From Ostrinia nubilalis (lineage: Eukaryota; Arthropoda; Insecta; Lepidoptera; Crambidae), in NCBI RefSeq assembly GCF_963855985.1, contig NC_087109.1, forward strand, positions 6,592,001 to 6,656,000: 64,000 bases of DNA, in the 5' to 3' direction. Under the pieces are notes generated by a model, which was not told the DNA's origin, searched no databases, and worked only from the letters and a program-made list of their open reading frames with translations. Positions 44,291 to 56,355 of this stretch are shown one piece after another. How positions within the stretch are numbered: the first letter of the stretch is position 1; each line of letters opens with the position of its first letter. The translations under genes and the position numbers were made by a program.

Positions 44291-45980
44291 TAGCCCCATA
44301 AAAGTTACCCCCTAGTTGAACTCTGGCTAATTGTCATTTAATATGGAAATGTCATTTTAATCCAGGGTTCATCCTATGTGTAACTTTTTATTAATAAGGG
44401 GTAGAAGTTTTTCATACACGAATAAGTTTTTTTGTTAAGTTTGGTTGCAAAAATATCTGTTTATTTTAATAATTTGTAAATAAAAATACTCTTTGCACGA
44501 AGTCGCGGGCACAGGATGTTTATTTAGAACGATAGGCACAATTTGAAAATAGTGTTATACAGACATTTTATATCATTATTTTAACCCCAATTTCAGTCTA
44601 TAATAATGTATTTGCTGTCTTGGCAAAGGAAGTTTATATTACAAAATAAATCTAAAAACTTTCTAGTCCCAGTCCCTTTCGTAATTAGGATAGGCACTTT
44701 GATATATTATATTATGTATTATTGCTAAATCAATATATTATATTTACGTCGGTTAAACTACACGTGTACCTACATGATTAACAAATATTTGTTGTGAAAT
44801 AATAGTTTTTAATTGTTTATTTTAATATATTTTATTTAAAAAAACTAGCTTCTGCACGCGGATGCGTCCACGTGAATATCTGTATGAAATATTTTAATCG
44901 CAAATCCTAAATGACTATTACTAGACTTAATAGTTATACTTCTAACATATGAACATCAGATTAATTATTTCAGATAAGTACTTAGTTGGTACAAACAGTC
45001 ATCATCACCTATTTCTTCCATTTTAAGTTTTGTTTTGCGTGGACAAAATCTTATAATACAGAGGACAACACATCGAGGTAAATACTGTGGCACAGCTCTA
45101 CTATACCTTTAAAATCGGTTCAGCCGATTATGCGGGACATTTTGACAGACTGAGTAACTTTCGCAATTTTAATATAGGTAGATTTCATGCTTCAGGGTAA
45201 CTTACTTTTTCGTTAAACTGGTATTATTCGTATTTTAGATCACACAGTTAAAAACGGTTACTAAATGATTGATACTTAGGCATTACATAAAAACCTGTTG
45301 ATAATTACAAAATCCTTCAAAAAATATACTAGTTCATATTGCAATAATATACCTATGTGTAAGTTTTGTCAATGATTTATTAATTGTACATATCCTATTA
45401 TGTAATGCAAAAACAATAAGTGCATGACCCTTTCATTCATTATTGTTTAAATAACAATTGCTCAAGTAAAGACCCACATAAAAATATTTGCCGGTTTCGT
45501 TATGTCCCAAATAAATGATTTATTGATCAACTCTAGGTATTTCTTTAAAATTTTTGTTTTAAAAGTCAAATTAATTCGTAAATTATTTTAACTATCACAC
45601 CAGTTACCCAGACTGAAACTAGATTCTAAATATACTCGTGTAAGTTATAATTGTCTCGTCGTAATTTCCAAAATAAATATAAAGGCTCGTGCTCATCAGA
45701 TTAACATTTGTTCCTAATAGAGTTCAAACTTAGAACCTCAACTGGTATTGCAGTCCACACGATATTTTTTTTATGCATAACAAGGCAGGTATTTGACTGC
45801 CATTGCGACTGGCAGAAGAACGAATTTATATTTACCCGAGGGATTATTGAGTATACTACATACCTAGCTACGCTCAATACTAGAAAGGGCGTACTTATTA
45901 AGCAGGATCACACACCAGAAGTCTAGTAATTTGTGTCAACCCTGTTAAATAACCTTGACCTATCATCAACCTGTAACATG
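44291..45980. other. No gene recognised
   Basis: AT-rich. Isolated phrases such as CGAAGTCGCGGGCACAGG near 44,499 and TTCTGCACGCGGATGCGTCC near 44,849 look like ends of worn Helitron- or LINE-type repeats. The ORF at 45708-45926 has no recognised features. Confidence 0.4.
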
Positions 45981-45982
45981 TA

Positions 45983-46225
45983 ATCATCATTTCAGCCATA
46001 GGACGTCCACTGCTGAACGCAGGCCTCCCCCAATGATTTTTATATTGACCGGTTGGTAGTGTAGTGGCCTGCATCCAGCGCCTTCCTGCTACGTTTATTA
46101 GATCGGTTCATCTTGTGTAGGACGTCCTACACTGCCTTTTGCGGTTCGTAGCCTCCACTCTAGACCCTTGCTGCCCCATCGGGCGTCAGTTCTGCGTACT
46201 ATATGCTCTAACTACATATTGCCAT
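45983..46225 (-). pseudogene. RTE LINE 3' end, ATG-tailed, minus strand
   Basis: TCATCATTTCAGCCATAGGA CGTCCACTGCTGAACGCAGG then CCTGCATCCAGCGCC, CTACACTGCCTTTTGCGG, CTGCCCCATCGGGCGTCAGT TCTGCGTACTATATGC. The order matches 43,370-43,610, with more substitutions and small indels. Confidence 0.88.
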
Positions 46226-46238
46226 GTGACATGCAATA

Positions 46239-47171
46239 AGGGAGAGTCCGCTAATTTGGACCAGTTTTTTTCAATCCCATTTTACACATAGTTTTCTTTT
46301 GTTTTTGCTAATGTCCATGGTATATAATAAAAGATACATTATTCAACTTACTATTTCATAAGCATTAATTAACATGATTGTTGTATATTTAGCACAAATC
46401 AACAAAGTACGAGTTCAGAGCTTCGGTCCAATTTAGCCAACCGGTTCGATAATTTGTACCACAGGGTTACTAAATTGGATTTCAATAAATTTCAAGCCTA
46501 TAAAAAAACTATGGCAAAATATTATACGATACATTCTTAACAAATTAGGAAACGAAAAGGAACAGTAGTTAATAACATAGACAATCGATATTATTTTACA
46601 CGTTATCACGATTTTGAGTACAAGTTTTGTAATTCCAATTATCGTAACGCACACTTGTACCTAATCTACTTTGCCAGTCTTTTGCTTTCATTTATTGTTA
46701 GTCAAACATAACTACGCTATTATAACTTCAAAATATGATTTACTAAAAAAAAATTCAAAATCCTTTGGTAAAGTTCCATACAACTTGATGTGGTACAATT
46801 TAGCCGACTAGGTGATAGTGCTTTTAAAAAATCGGTAAAAAATATAGCTTATAAATACCGAAAAATGTTTCAAATAATTGTAATTCACATTAATTTATGC
46901 TTCTAAATAATATATTAGAAACACCCTGTGATTAAATTTAACAAAATTACAAACTAAACATGTATTGTCAAAAGTTACTTGAAAACAATGAAAAAATACT
47001 TTTCAAAATAAAACACACGTGTTTGTTGTCACGGCAAAAACCACATGGCCGATATTAATTGATTTTAGTTGTGTATCGCTGAGTGTTGCAATTACAGACA
47101 TTCAATAAATACTTTACGAAATATGAGGGTGGTACAATTTACCCGGCGGTACAATATACCGAACTCTCCCC
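46239..47171. mobile_element. TA-flanked element, 933 bp, with repeated GGTACAATTTAGCC words
   Basis: Ends AGGGAGAGTCCGCTAATTTG and the complement GGGGAGAGTTCGGTATATTG, TA outside each. Variants of TGGTACAATTTAGCC/GGTCCAATTTAGCC occur near 46,255, 46,425, 46,790, 47,132 and 47,150 in both halves. The GGGGAGA start links it loosely to the 36,631 element. No transposase. Confidence 0.72.
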
Positions 47172-47715
47172 TACATAACTTGAATTTGAATCATCCATGC
47201 TCAGTGCTCACCAACTAAACTATCCTCACCCAAATGCATGCAAAGAAACCAGACCCCCAGCTATTCTACACGCTGCCTAACTCGTTACCCGCATTCCCAA
47301 TCTTGTTCTTTAACGAACTAACAAAAGCTGTTGAGTTTTTAGTAACATCTCCATTTACCGTGAAAGTTCATAACTTTGAAAACTAGTTGAGGATCCTTAT
47401 AACTAAACAACGAGGGCGAAGTTATCTAATTCGCGTCGCGTGCGCATGTATCGTGATTGTAATGCGTTTTGGAAGTAGGTCGGCGCTTGGTCAAACTAAT
47501 TTCGGTGCACGTAACGTCACGCGATTTAGTTTGTACATTAACAAGAATTTGTAACCTTTTTGTCCCAAGAGAACGGTTTGAAGGCTGTATATCGGGAAGT
47601 TACCAAAGTAACTACGTTATATGCGACATTTTTAGGCACAAATTCGAAGCTACGGGTAATATTTTTATGAAATACCTTAGATGACGACGTGTCGCTATTT
47701 ATAACGACTAACTAC
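47172..47715. other. No gene recognised
   Basis: Slightly GC-richer between 47,400 and 47,530 (GTCGCGTGCGCATG). The ORF at 47469-47684 has no recognised domain and no clear splice context. Confidence 0.4.
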
Positions 47716-47724
47716 TACGCGCGG

Positions 47725-47890
47725 ACCCCGTTTTACCCCGTTAGGGATGGGGTTTCGTAAAATCCGTTCTTAGTGATCTCCTACGTTTTAAATGGAACCC
47801 CCATGCAAAAATTTAGACTCCTAGCACTTGTAGTTTCTGAGATTTCGTGATTTAATAAGTGAATCAGTCAGTGACCTTTCGCTTTTATAT
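47725..47890 (+). repeat. Dispersed repeat family B copy 2
   Basis: GACCCCGTTTTACCCCGTTA GGGATGG ... GGAACCCCCATGCAAAAATT ... CAGTCAGTGACCTTTCGCTT TTATA, in the same order as 29,195-29,365. Confidence 0.78.
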
Positions 47891-47899
47891 TAATTTCAT

Positions 47900-49995
47900 A
47901 CGTAGAAACCACTAGTGTCGCGACTGCTGCGTGGAGTCGGCTACGAAATTATACCTGTAGCTACGAAAATCTAGAAGAGGCTAGAAGACCAACTTTTTGA
48001 TTAGAATTTAGAGATCCTAGACGGGAAACGCAAGTGAAAAAGATTTTTTTAATTTCCAATTATTTACCTACATTTTATTGCATTCATTAACTATCCTCTA
48101 AAAAGACAATAGCAGTTAATACGTTGTTTAAGTTTTAATACCATTTAAAACAACATACAAAAAAACAAACAACCGTTTACCATATCTATAGGGCCACTTC
48201 CGGAAGAAGAGCAAATCGCTAAGTGCCCGTGAAGGCTCCGAAAGCTTCGCACTCACTAGGAAGTTCTAGGAAGTAGGAAGAACGACCGTGGAGAATGCAA
48301 GGCTCGGTTCCTAAGCCTAAGGCAGCACAATCGAAGGAAGATGCGACGGATTTACCGGATTTGCGAAGTAATTTTACCTAAAACACGTAAAAAGTGCGTG
48401 GTTTAATTTGTAACTTTTTCTAATTACAGGCTTATTGTGTTTTGGTGTAATACCAGTCGTTGTGGGAATTCTTGAGGGAGACCTTTCTCCAGCTATAAAC
48501 ATCGTCCAGGTAATCAGAAGAAGATAGTTAATCCTGAAAAAAAATATGGAAGAAAGGAAGAATAGTAGGTACCCCGATTATGTTAATTGCAATGTCTCCA
48601 CTTCATTCGCGCTTCATGTCCAGTTGCACTCCAATTTCATTCCAGCTGAGTCGCTGTGGAAATCCAGCTAACTATTCATCAGAATGAAATTTCTTGAAAA
48701 AAAATATTGAAGGAAAAATACCTAAGATTTATATTCCAGGTAATCTAAATTTATGTTTTGCTTGCTTATATCGAATCAGCAATGAATCACTTTACCATAA
48801 AATATTATACATGCCTAAACAAACAGCAATACATCATAGTATTATGACGATCATTTGACATCACACCCCATTAACATGTCGGTGTCAAAAGTAAATTGCA
48901 GAATATAGGAAATAATAACGTATAATAATACCGTAATTAGTTTAAAATAAGGAAGTCGACATAAGATGCTGGGAGCTGTTCACGTAAAAACTATAAAAAC
49001 AATATGTTGTGTTTTCTTGTGTTATTCTTCTTAAACATGTATAGGATTAGCCCGTGGCTTTCCCCACGTTTAATTTTCTTCTCACGTTAACATAGAAATG
49101 CAAAATCATACAGTTTGTAGGTATACGACTTCTTTCAAATGTGATCTACGATTTGTTGTGCCCTGTCTTAATTAAAGTCACTAAAATATCAAAATAGCAC
49201 AATTTGTATAATATTATATTCGTCAAATTAACCAAGATATTTATTTAATTTACATAAATGTATAATTTTATTTATTTATATTTATATAAGTAGCTAATCC
49301 TGAAGCTGAAATGATGAAATACATAGTTATTACTGTCGGCTGAACGAAATTAAAATTCCTTACTCTCACTCATTCTTTATTCAATGTTTAAAAGTAGGAT
49401 TTTCAGGATCTTTAAATAGATTTCTCAACCTTGTTACATTAGTTATCTACTTGATATAAACGGTATTATGCGAAATACAAACAAACAGCTTTCTCATTCA
49501 TATTAGGTATAGAATAACATCTCGGTAAATTCGCAATGAAGCGGAAACAAATGCAAATAAGCTGTTAGCTTTATTAAAACAAATTACACATAGTATTAAG
49601 CTGCCGTTTGACTCATGTTTTATGCATTCTAACATAATTTTAATTGTCAACAGTAAAAATATTTTGATTAATAACTGAATCGAGGAAATATTGTGAATAG
49701 ATCGGAACCAGTATCTTAGATTTTAAAGTTGAAACTTTAGTTTTATTTTATTGAAACTGAGTCTTCGTTTGACGTCAATAATATGAGAAATGAGATCACT
49801 CAGATGGGATCATCAGATGGGATTGTAGAGTCACAAAACTCATAAAAAATCATTTATTCTTTTGCAAGTAGGCTTTTAAAAAGCACTATGATTGAGTAGG
49901 AAGGTACTACAAACTACAAGAGCATCCCCAAAAGGTTTGGGAAGCGTGGGGAGTGTAGACCAAATACTCCATTTTCCTCTCTAAACTAAAGTAGA
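47900..49995. other. No gene recognised; worn RTE tail near 48,460-48,520
   Basis: GGGAGACCTTTCTCCAGC ... ACATCG near 48,475 is a mutated RTE tail. GCAAGTAGGCTTTTAAAAAG near 49,865 is a scrap of the LINE tail seen at 27,900. The GC-richer block 48,190-48,350 shows no recognised feature. Confidence 0.4.
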
Positions 49996-50001
49996 GATTA
50001 A

Positions 50002-50147
50002 CGCCCGTATACAAAAACGATGCTTGCTTAAGTGAAGCAGAAAATCGAACGCACAGCGTTGAATAGAGCTCTGTGATAGGTTCGTGTGTCACTCTGTGCG
50101 TCCAGGCGCACAGTGAGACCTCATAGTAATGTTTGTGAATACGGGCG
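50002..50147. mobile_element. MITE family P copy 2, TAA-flanked
   Basis: CGCCCGTATACAAAAACGAT ... GTTTGTGAATACGGGCG with TAA on both sides. It is the reverse orientation of 23,834-24,052, with only one copy of the CAACGCTGTGCGTTCGATTT block, so it represents the unduplicated form. Confidence 0.88.
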
Positions 50148-50349
50148 TAAATGACTTAGTTATACATGAACATAGGCAAAAACAAGTTATTTAAAGTAAG
50201 TAGACAAATTCAAACACTTCTACACACAGGACGTTACAAATGTCTTGATTATTAGTCAATATCAGGAAAAACATATCATTTGACACAATGATATTATATA
50301 AAAACAAAAGCAGATATGTTATAAGCGCTCGCGCTGTGAATACTCAAAT

Positions 50350-50367
50350 ACGTCCCAATTGGGACGT
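50350..50367. promoter_or_regulatory. 18-bp perfect palindrome upstream of the THAP-like ORF
   Basis: ACGTCCCAATTGGGACGT, 91 bp before the ATG at 50,459, in a CpG-containing segment (50,325-50,425). It could bind a dimeric factor. No specific factor is assigned. Confidence 0.4.
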
Positions 50368-50458
50368 CTTGTGTTTAGTCTTCGTGTGGCCTGCGTCGTG
50401 CGCAATCGCGTGCGTACCACACCGTAAGTTCCTGTGTTCTTACCAAAATAAATAAAAA

Positions 50459-50539
50459 ATGCCATCGTGTGTGTTTCGAAAGTGTACCAATTATGACTCT
50501 AAAGTAAACAAAATACAAGGGATCTCTTACCACATGTGA
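50459..50539 (+). CDS. Candidate first exon encoding half of a THAP zinc finger
   Basis: From the ATG the frame reads MPSCVFRKCTNYDSK and continues VNKIQGISYHM before a TGA. THAP domains are C2CH zinc-binding DNA-recognition modules that start at the N-terminus with M-P-x-C-x(2-4)-C and proceed to a Y/F-H-x-F-P segment. The first two cysteines (residues 4 and 9) and the YH segment are in place. The last two ligands (C-x2-H) are missing. A GT within CACAT|GTGATT, two bases before the stop, could be the splice donor, giving a split domain as in many THAP genes. I found no downstream exon with the C-x2-H and AVP box in the remaining 13 kb. The alternative is a fragment of a P-like or THAP-carrying transposon, or a dead copy. 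Confidence 0.45.
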   Translation: MPSCVFRKCTNYDSKVNKIQGISYHM

Positions 50540-51955
50540 TTATGTAAAATTGTTTAGTATTTATATTTTCAATTATTTATGCAAACAATCAAGACGCCAT
50601 GCGCCATGTTCAAGTTAAGAAAGAGAAAGCGATCTTGTTTTGACGTTAGAGCGATAAGGATGCGTGCGCTGCGGACATAGATTAGTTAGTGCAGAATCGT
50701 TAAAACTATAGCTATCTCTTTCATTTGCGTGCTATTTCGTATCTTTTGTTTCACTTATCAGTTACATTTGTCAATGTGTGCAATTTGGAATAGCTCGGCA
50801 CGGATTCAAATCGTAATTTCTATGAACGTAACATATCTATAGTTCTATAATATCATTGATTTGACATGTCAATTTCACGTTATGCAGTGTCATAATGCCT
50901 GACATACCTATGTGAAGGCATGTATGTTGTACCTATGTATCGACACTTCAACAGCACATCAACCCACACATTTTTGATGCAAAATCGCTACTATTACAAC
51001 GATATAAGTTGCTACGGTGTTTTAGCTTAATGTGCTATGTAAATCCCCTAAAGATTATCATATGTTTTTGTATTATAGTTGACAGTACACATCGTTAGAG
51101 AGATTATAACATTATATTAAATTTATATTTCCTTGCTAAGGCTAAAACACATAGCGGGTCTTCCTTAAAAATTAACGAGAAATCATTAAGTCGAAACTTT
51201 CGCAGGTTACATACCTGAATTACACACAATTTTTTTTATCCGATATATTTACAAAATCCTTTCTACATTTAAAAGTGCAAAAAAAAATTTTTATTTGGTA
51301 TAGGTAAGTAGAGTCAATAAAAATAGGCACAAAGTCACGATCTTCCTAAAATTTGTTTTAAGTTTTAATTTAAACACATTACTTGACTTTATTAACTACA
51401 TTCGTTTGAAGCTTTTTGAACTTGACTGTATTGTTTAAAACGCTACGAACCATTATTGCATACGGATTATAGAATAATTCGCAGTGCAAACTATCCAAGG
51501 AATTATGTATTATTATTAAATTTTTAACATTGATTTGTTATTCGTGAGATCATCACTGTCAAAATATCGAAACCTCTCATCTTAATTTACATTTCACTTC
51601 CTACATACCCATAAAGGGTTATTTTATTAACATACCAATTAAAACCAATTCCCATCCTCACCGTAAATGGTCAATATATTTTTACATGAACGTCAATATG
51701 GTGTGTACTTTTCTTAAAATATTATTAATAAACCGCTTGGTTATTAGTATACTACAATGTACGTTTCCGCACATATCTTCCGAAGCCCGCAGACACTGGT
51801 AACATTGAGTTATAATTATGGGTAATTATTTAAATCTCGATGTATCCTGTCGATGGCAACATATAGTACATTAATCATTTTATAGAAGCCACCTATGACT
51901 TGAGGTTGTATGTAAACAAGATGTCGTTGGAGTAGTGATACTAGCTTCGACGCGC
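50540..51955. other. No gene recognised downstream of the THAP-like exon
   Basis: AT-rich. A weaker juxtaposed splice-like sequence (minus strand TTCAG|GTATGT) occurs near 51,220 with a poor pyrimidine tract. No exon is recognised. Confidence 0.4.
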
Positions 51956-51967
51956 GTCTTCATTTAG

Positions 51968-52015
51968 ATATACTCGTAGTTCACTGGATGCCATCCAGTG
52001 CCTCCCTACTACCTT
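51968..52015 (-). repeat. Small RTE fragment, minus strand
   Basis: CTGGATGCCATCCAGTGCCT CCCTACTACCTTTAT resembles the complement of the GTAGCAGGAAGGCGCTGGAT block of the ATG-tailed RTE. About 45 bp remain. Confidence 0.5.
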
Positions 52016-52980
52016 TATATTGCTTTTATTTGTAATTAATATACAATATAGGTCTATTTAAAAAAAGTTAAAGTTTTTTACTTTAAAAACATTACAAGCA
52101 CGAGAAAAAGCACAATTAAAAAACTTCCATCATACTTACCATAATATTATCATTATTCTGCATTCCGTCTCATTTGACATTTCCTATAACTTACGTAATA
52201 TCGGATATTACGACGATGTCCTCAAGATTGTTCACAAAAAGATCTCCACCGGCCATTACTAGAAAAATACCTAAATGCTTCCATTGTTACAACAAAAACA
52301 TATGCAGTAGCACTATGTTAAAATACTGAGTAAAGAACAACCATGTTCTTAGAATAGGTCTACGCACTTAGCATTTTATAGAAAATTAATTATTCAAATT
52401 CAAATCAGGTACCAATCATAGTCATAACAGACTCTGTGCTGTAATTGGTCTAAGGGAGGATTGATATTCAACCAATGAAAGTCTTTAATCTAGCTTGAAA
52501 TTCAAAACTAAACTGGCTCTCGTATATCTGGCTGGTTGGATAAAACACAGGACAGGAATGTCATTCCACGAGGAATGCGCGCGTGATATCAATCATATGT
52601 TTAAAAGGTACCTAGTAGGCATTTTTTTTATCCAGAAGGTGGAAACTTTGAGGCTTCCGGAAAGTGATCATCAGGTCGAAGGTGGAAGCGAGCTTCACCC
52701 AGAATCCTGAACCACAGAAGAACTGGCTATCTTACGTCTAACTGCCGAAACGTTGACAGTTGTGAGCGAACCCACCGCATATTTTCCTCTGTCCAGTGTT
52801 CATGTGATGTGAAGCAAGAGGTTATTAGGGCAAATAAAATCAGTCGCAAATCATATTCACGGCGGCGTAAGCGCATTACCTTGTATTCATGTATTTACAA
52901 CGACTTTAACCCAAATCTAGCACGTCGCAAATCTGTCCTGCATGTCACAGAGTGACTATGATTCAAGGGGAATTTAGGAT
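52016..52980. other. No firm gene
   Basis: The plus ORF at 52495-52710 has an ordinary amino-acid mix but no motif that I recognise. The block 52,650-52,800 (CAGAAGAACTGGCTATCTTA, TGCCGAAACGTTGACAGTTG) is less AT-rich and may be another interspersed repeat. Confidence 0.35.
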
Positions 52981-52984
52981 TTTA

Positions 52985-53130
52985 TTTGCGACTACCTGAC
53001 CCGGCGAACTTCGTAGCACAATATATTTTCATTTTCTCACCTTTTAAACCTTCCCTGAATTACCATAAACATTTCTAAACCAAAATCAGCCTAATCGGTC
53101 CAGCTGTTCTCGAGTTTTAGCGAGACTAAC
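52985..53130 (+). repeat. Dispersed repeat (CCGGCGAACTTCGTA type), longer copy
   Basis: CTACCTGACCCGGCGAACTT CGTAGC ... CACCTTTTAAACCTTCCCTG ... CCTAATCGGTCCAGCTGTTC TCGAGTTTTAGCGAGACTAA CG. This ordered set is common in Lepidoptera. Class not fixed. Confidence 0.7.
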
Positions 53131-53304
53131 GAATAGCGATAGATTTTTAGGGTTCCGTAGTCCTTACAAGGACTGACGTTTCAGATTCTGCAGACACACT
53201 GTGTGAATAATAATACCGTTTAGTTTAATATAGATGTGTAAGAATAAACAAATAAAATAAAAATAAATTTTTAGGGATCCCCTATGTTATCAAAATAATC
53301 ATCA

Positions 53305-53370
53305 TTTACCAGGTCATTAGTCTCTGCTGCAGGAGCACGACCCTCTCTAATTTACCAGAGGCAAATGGAA
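53305..53370 (+). repeat. Short dispersed repeat, family C copy 3
   Basis: ATCATTTACCAGGTCATTAG TCTCTGCTGCAGGAGCACGA CCCTCTCTAATTTACCAGAG G. Closest to copy 1 at 3,862. Confidence 0.65.
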
Positions 53371-53744
53371 GATTTTATTTCATTTATATTTTTTATTCTA
53401 ACATTGACCCTAAGTGACTTGCAAAATTAAATATTGAGTCAATTTGTGTTGAATTATTTTTATTTAATTTTAAAATTCATTCAGCTGGAAAAACACACTG
53501 TACCTAAAACTTGCCAGAAACGAAAACAATCAACTACGAGTATTACAATAGTACTCTCTATTTCTTCTTATGTGTTGAAGGAGAAGAATGACTAAGGACT
53601 CTTCTGGAAAAGTTTGTTTAATATTTAATATTTACCAACCATTAATAAATTCAGTTATATTTTTTTATGTTAAATTATAATTTTTGTCTCTTTTTAAAAT
53701 TCAGTCTGTCGGAAAACCAGTTGAACTCTTCGATTCTCTTATTT

Positions 53745-53835
53745 TTTAGGGTTCCGTAGCCAAATGGCAAAAAACGGAACCCTTATAGATTCGTCATGTC
53801 TATCTGTCCGTCTGTCCGTCCGTATGTCACAGCCA
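53745..53835 (-). repeat. GGGTTCCGT dispersed repeat, reverse copy
   Basis: TTTTAGGGTTCCGTAGCCAA ATGGCAAAAAACGGAACCCT TATAG then CTGTCCGTCTGTCCGTCCG. Reverse complement of 30,990-31,075. A short GGGTTCCGTAG scrap also lies at 53,150. Confidence 0.78.
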
Positions 53836-54825
53836 TTTTTTACACTTGATCTAATCCGTCCAAATCCGAAGCCATGGCGACCCTACCCTTGTCCATTGTG
53901 TTCCTCGGCCTTAACCCGGTACTATTGGTCGTTAAATACCCGATGCATTATGCATGCCCCGCGGTTTCGTTCACGCGAGTCCTGCGCAAACGCAGCTTCT
54001 CTGTAACGATTGACTTTTAAATCGGATTTGCGAAATGTTAATGGTTTTGATGGAAAAATGATGAATGGAGAAAGAAACCTTGATAAGTTTCATTCATTGG
54101 TCGGAAAGTGTTGAAGAAATAATCGGTCAACAACGATCGTGCAAGAATTATAATTGTTTTATCAGAAACAAATAAGCCTTTAAATATGAACTACCTAAGT
54201 AAGTACTTTTAGATTTTATATACATCTTTGTATGTAATGTTGTTGGTATACTTCAATAAATAAATAAATATTTGAAGTTATCGAAGTGTATTATTATGAA
54301 CAACTATAAGTACATGGTGTTTAAATTTGTCTCATATTTGGGTAAAGTATGACGTATCATGAGTAGAGTCTGATGATTTAAATTCCCCCTGTATATTTAA
54401 AATTAATAAAAAGCAAAAGATTTTACAGATTTTGTATGATTAATTTGCATTCGTAACAATTTTTACGTAGGTACTCTCTTATCATCTTCAATTTATTTCT
54501 AAACTAGCCATGGCCATGACCATATCAACATAATAACATACGGACAACGGCCATTATGTACCTATATGTATTAAAGGTAAAACTTTTAGAAGGCCGGAAC
54601 TTCCTCTTATCGGTTTGCTTACCAACATCATATTTGAACTTCAAGAGAATATAAATGTGCAAATACATCGGAGGTCCGATGCGTCATCTGCCCTTAACCT
54701 CGCGCGACCGGCTCGAAGGATCTGCTGACAGTGAACTGGCCAAGATCAATGATAAAACTTGTAATGATTATTTGAAGAGGATTTGGTCGAAACCACCACA
54801 CCTTTATTGATAAGGTCCTTAATTT
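53836..54825. other. No gene recognised; small LINE tail near 54,230-54,272
   Basis: GC-richer segment 53,870-54,005 (CCATGGCGACCCTACCC, CACGCGAGTCCTGCGCAAAC) has no recognised identity. ATGTTGTTGGTATACTTCAA TAAATAAATAAAT is a LINE-type 3' end. Confidence 0.4.
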
Positions 54826-54827
54826 TA

Positions 54828-55018
54828 TCCTACTAATATTATAAATGCGAAAGTAACTGTCTATCTGTCTGTGTCGTTTTCACGCCTAAACAACTGAACC
54901 GATTTTGTTGAAATTTGGCATAAACACAGTTTGAGTCATGGAAAAGGACATAGGATAGTTTTAATTCCGGTTTTTGAAAAAAAATTTCAATCGGGCGAAG
55001 CCACGGGCGAAAAACTAG
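54828..55018 (+). mobile_element. Non-autonomous Helitron-like repeat
   Basis: Begins TCCTACTAATATTATAAATG CG directly after an A and ends GGGCGAAGCCACGGGCGAAA AACTAG. The 5' TC and 3' CTAG ends and the A before the start fit Helitron-type insertion; the base after CTAG is C instead of the expected T. Widespread in Lepidoptera. Confidence 0.65.
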
Positions 55019-55156
55019 CATGGATTAAATAGGCATCTGATTCACTAACCATTAGCCTACTTTAAATCTACTTTGTACCGGAGAGACATTACGCCTAAAA
55101 TGTTATGGTTCATAAGTGCATTAGAGACCAAGTTAGTCTAGTAGCATAGTAGTCTA

Positions 55157-55268
55157 GGCCTCTCCCAAGGATTTCTGCGACTGGTCCTGCGCTGCCTGCA
55201 TCCCAGTGCTTTCCATGATTCGCATCATCGGTCCACCTAGTGGATAGTCTACGAACACTACGTCTTCC
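55157..55268 (-). pseudogene. RTE LINE 3' fragment, subfamily 2, minus strand
   Basis: GGCCTCTCCCAAGGATTTCT GCGACTGGTCCTGCGCTGCC TGCATCC ... TCGGTCCACCTAGTGG ... CTACGTCTTCC. Complement of the GACGTAG ... TAGGTGGACCGATGAT ... GCAGGACC ... TTGGGAGAGGCC order seen at 63,215-63,335. Confidence 0.8.
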
Positions 55269-56304
55269 AATCCGTGGTCACTCGACAACTTTTCTATGCA
55301 ATTATATACTTTTATTTAAAAGCGGATATTAAGCTTGAGTCATATGATGGTAACACCACCGTATTGATATCAACACCAGAAGCTTCGCCACATTTCCTAC
55401 CATTTTCATTGCTACTTCAGTTTCTTCTTCAACCACGTACTCAGCCAGTCTTAACAATAAAGCAGCTTTTAACGCAGTCTTTAACATACCAATAGTATCA
55501 ACAGGTCCCCACAATTTCACGGCTGGGGCACAGTAGTTTGATTTTAAAAATAGGTGGACATACGATCGAAAGTCATAATTTTACCGAAACAAAAATTGTT
55601 TTGGATAGCATTTTGAATGCTGATCAACATTTGTTATTATGCATTTTTCGTAAAAACGAGCCTTTCATGCTTAAAAAAAATATTACAAAAAAAATTGTAT
55701 GGAGAAAAATCTTTTTTATTTTTTTTCTGGCTACTGTTGCAAACTGTAGCGGTCAAACCTTATGTAGTCGTAAGTACCTATGGTGCCTAATATTACTACA
55801 TAAAAATTTTTTGCGGGCACGCGCGGCCTAGCGAGTAATGGACATGCAAAATTTTAAATATTTTTATTTATGGATTATTGATTTTAATGCACTTAATGTG
55901 ATTATTAATGGAAAAATATACTTAGTCTAACTTACTACAGCCCCCTATTACCTCATTTCACGCTAAAACCTTTTAAACTAGAACCTAAGTTTGTCGGTAC
56001 TAGGTAGCCTAAGTCGATTATTGACATTATAATATTCACTACTGGTCTACTGGTTATGGTGTAAGGTAGATTAGGTAGATATCTACCCTTTTACCTAGGT
56101 GCATACCTACTTCTTGGCACTTATAATACCGACAGATATAATTAAAAAAGTTTTCAAGCAAGAACCCTTGACTTCAGTGGTTATGAAAGATTTTTTTTAC
56201 TTTCTAGAGTAGTCCTGAATAGATCCTTAAATCATTTTGACTGTCATAATCGATTACAGTAGGTAGCGGGATAGTTTCAATTTTGATATAACTGTAATTT
56301 CCAG

Positions 56305-56355
56305 TTTTGAGATAAGTAATCGTCTATTTTGTTGAATAGTCGATTACTTATCTTA
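56305..56355. repeat. Hairpin in the foldback spacer
   Basis: GATAAGTAATCG faces CGATTACTTATC with an AT-rich spacer of about 20 nt. Lies 35 bp inside the left arm. Confidence 0.8.

Noticed and set aside
51205..51245. Second ratchet-like site (minus TTCAG|GTATGT)
   Set aside because: The tract before the AG is poor in pyrimidines and the donor is weaker; kept only as a remark.
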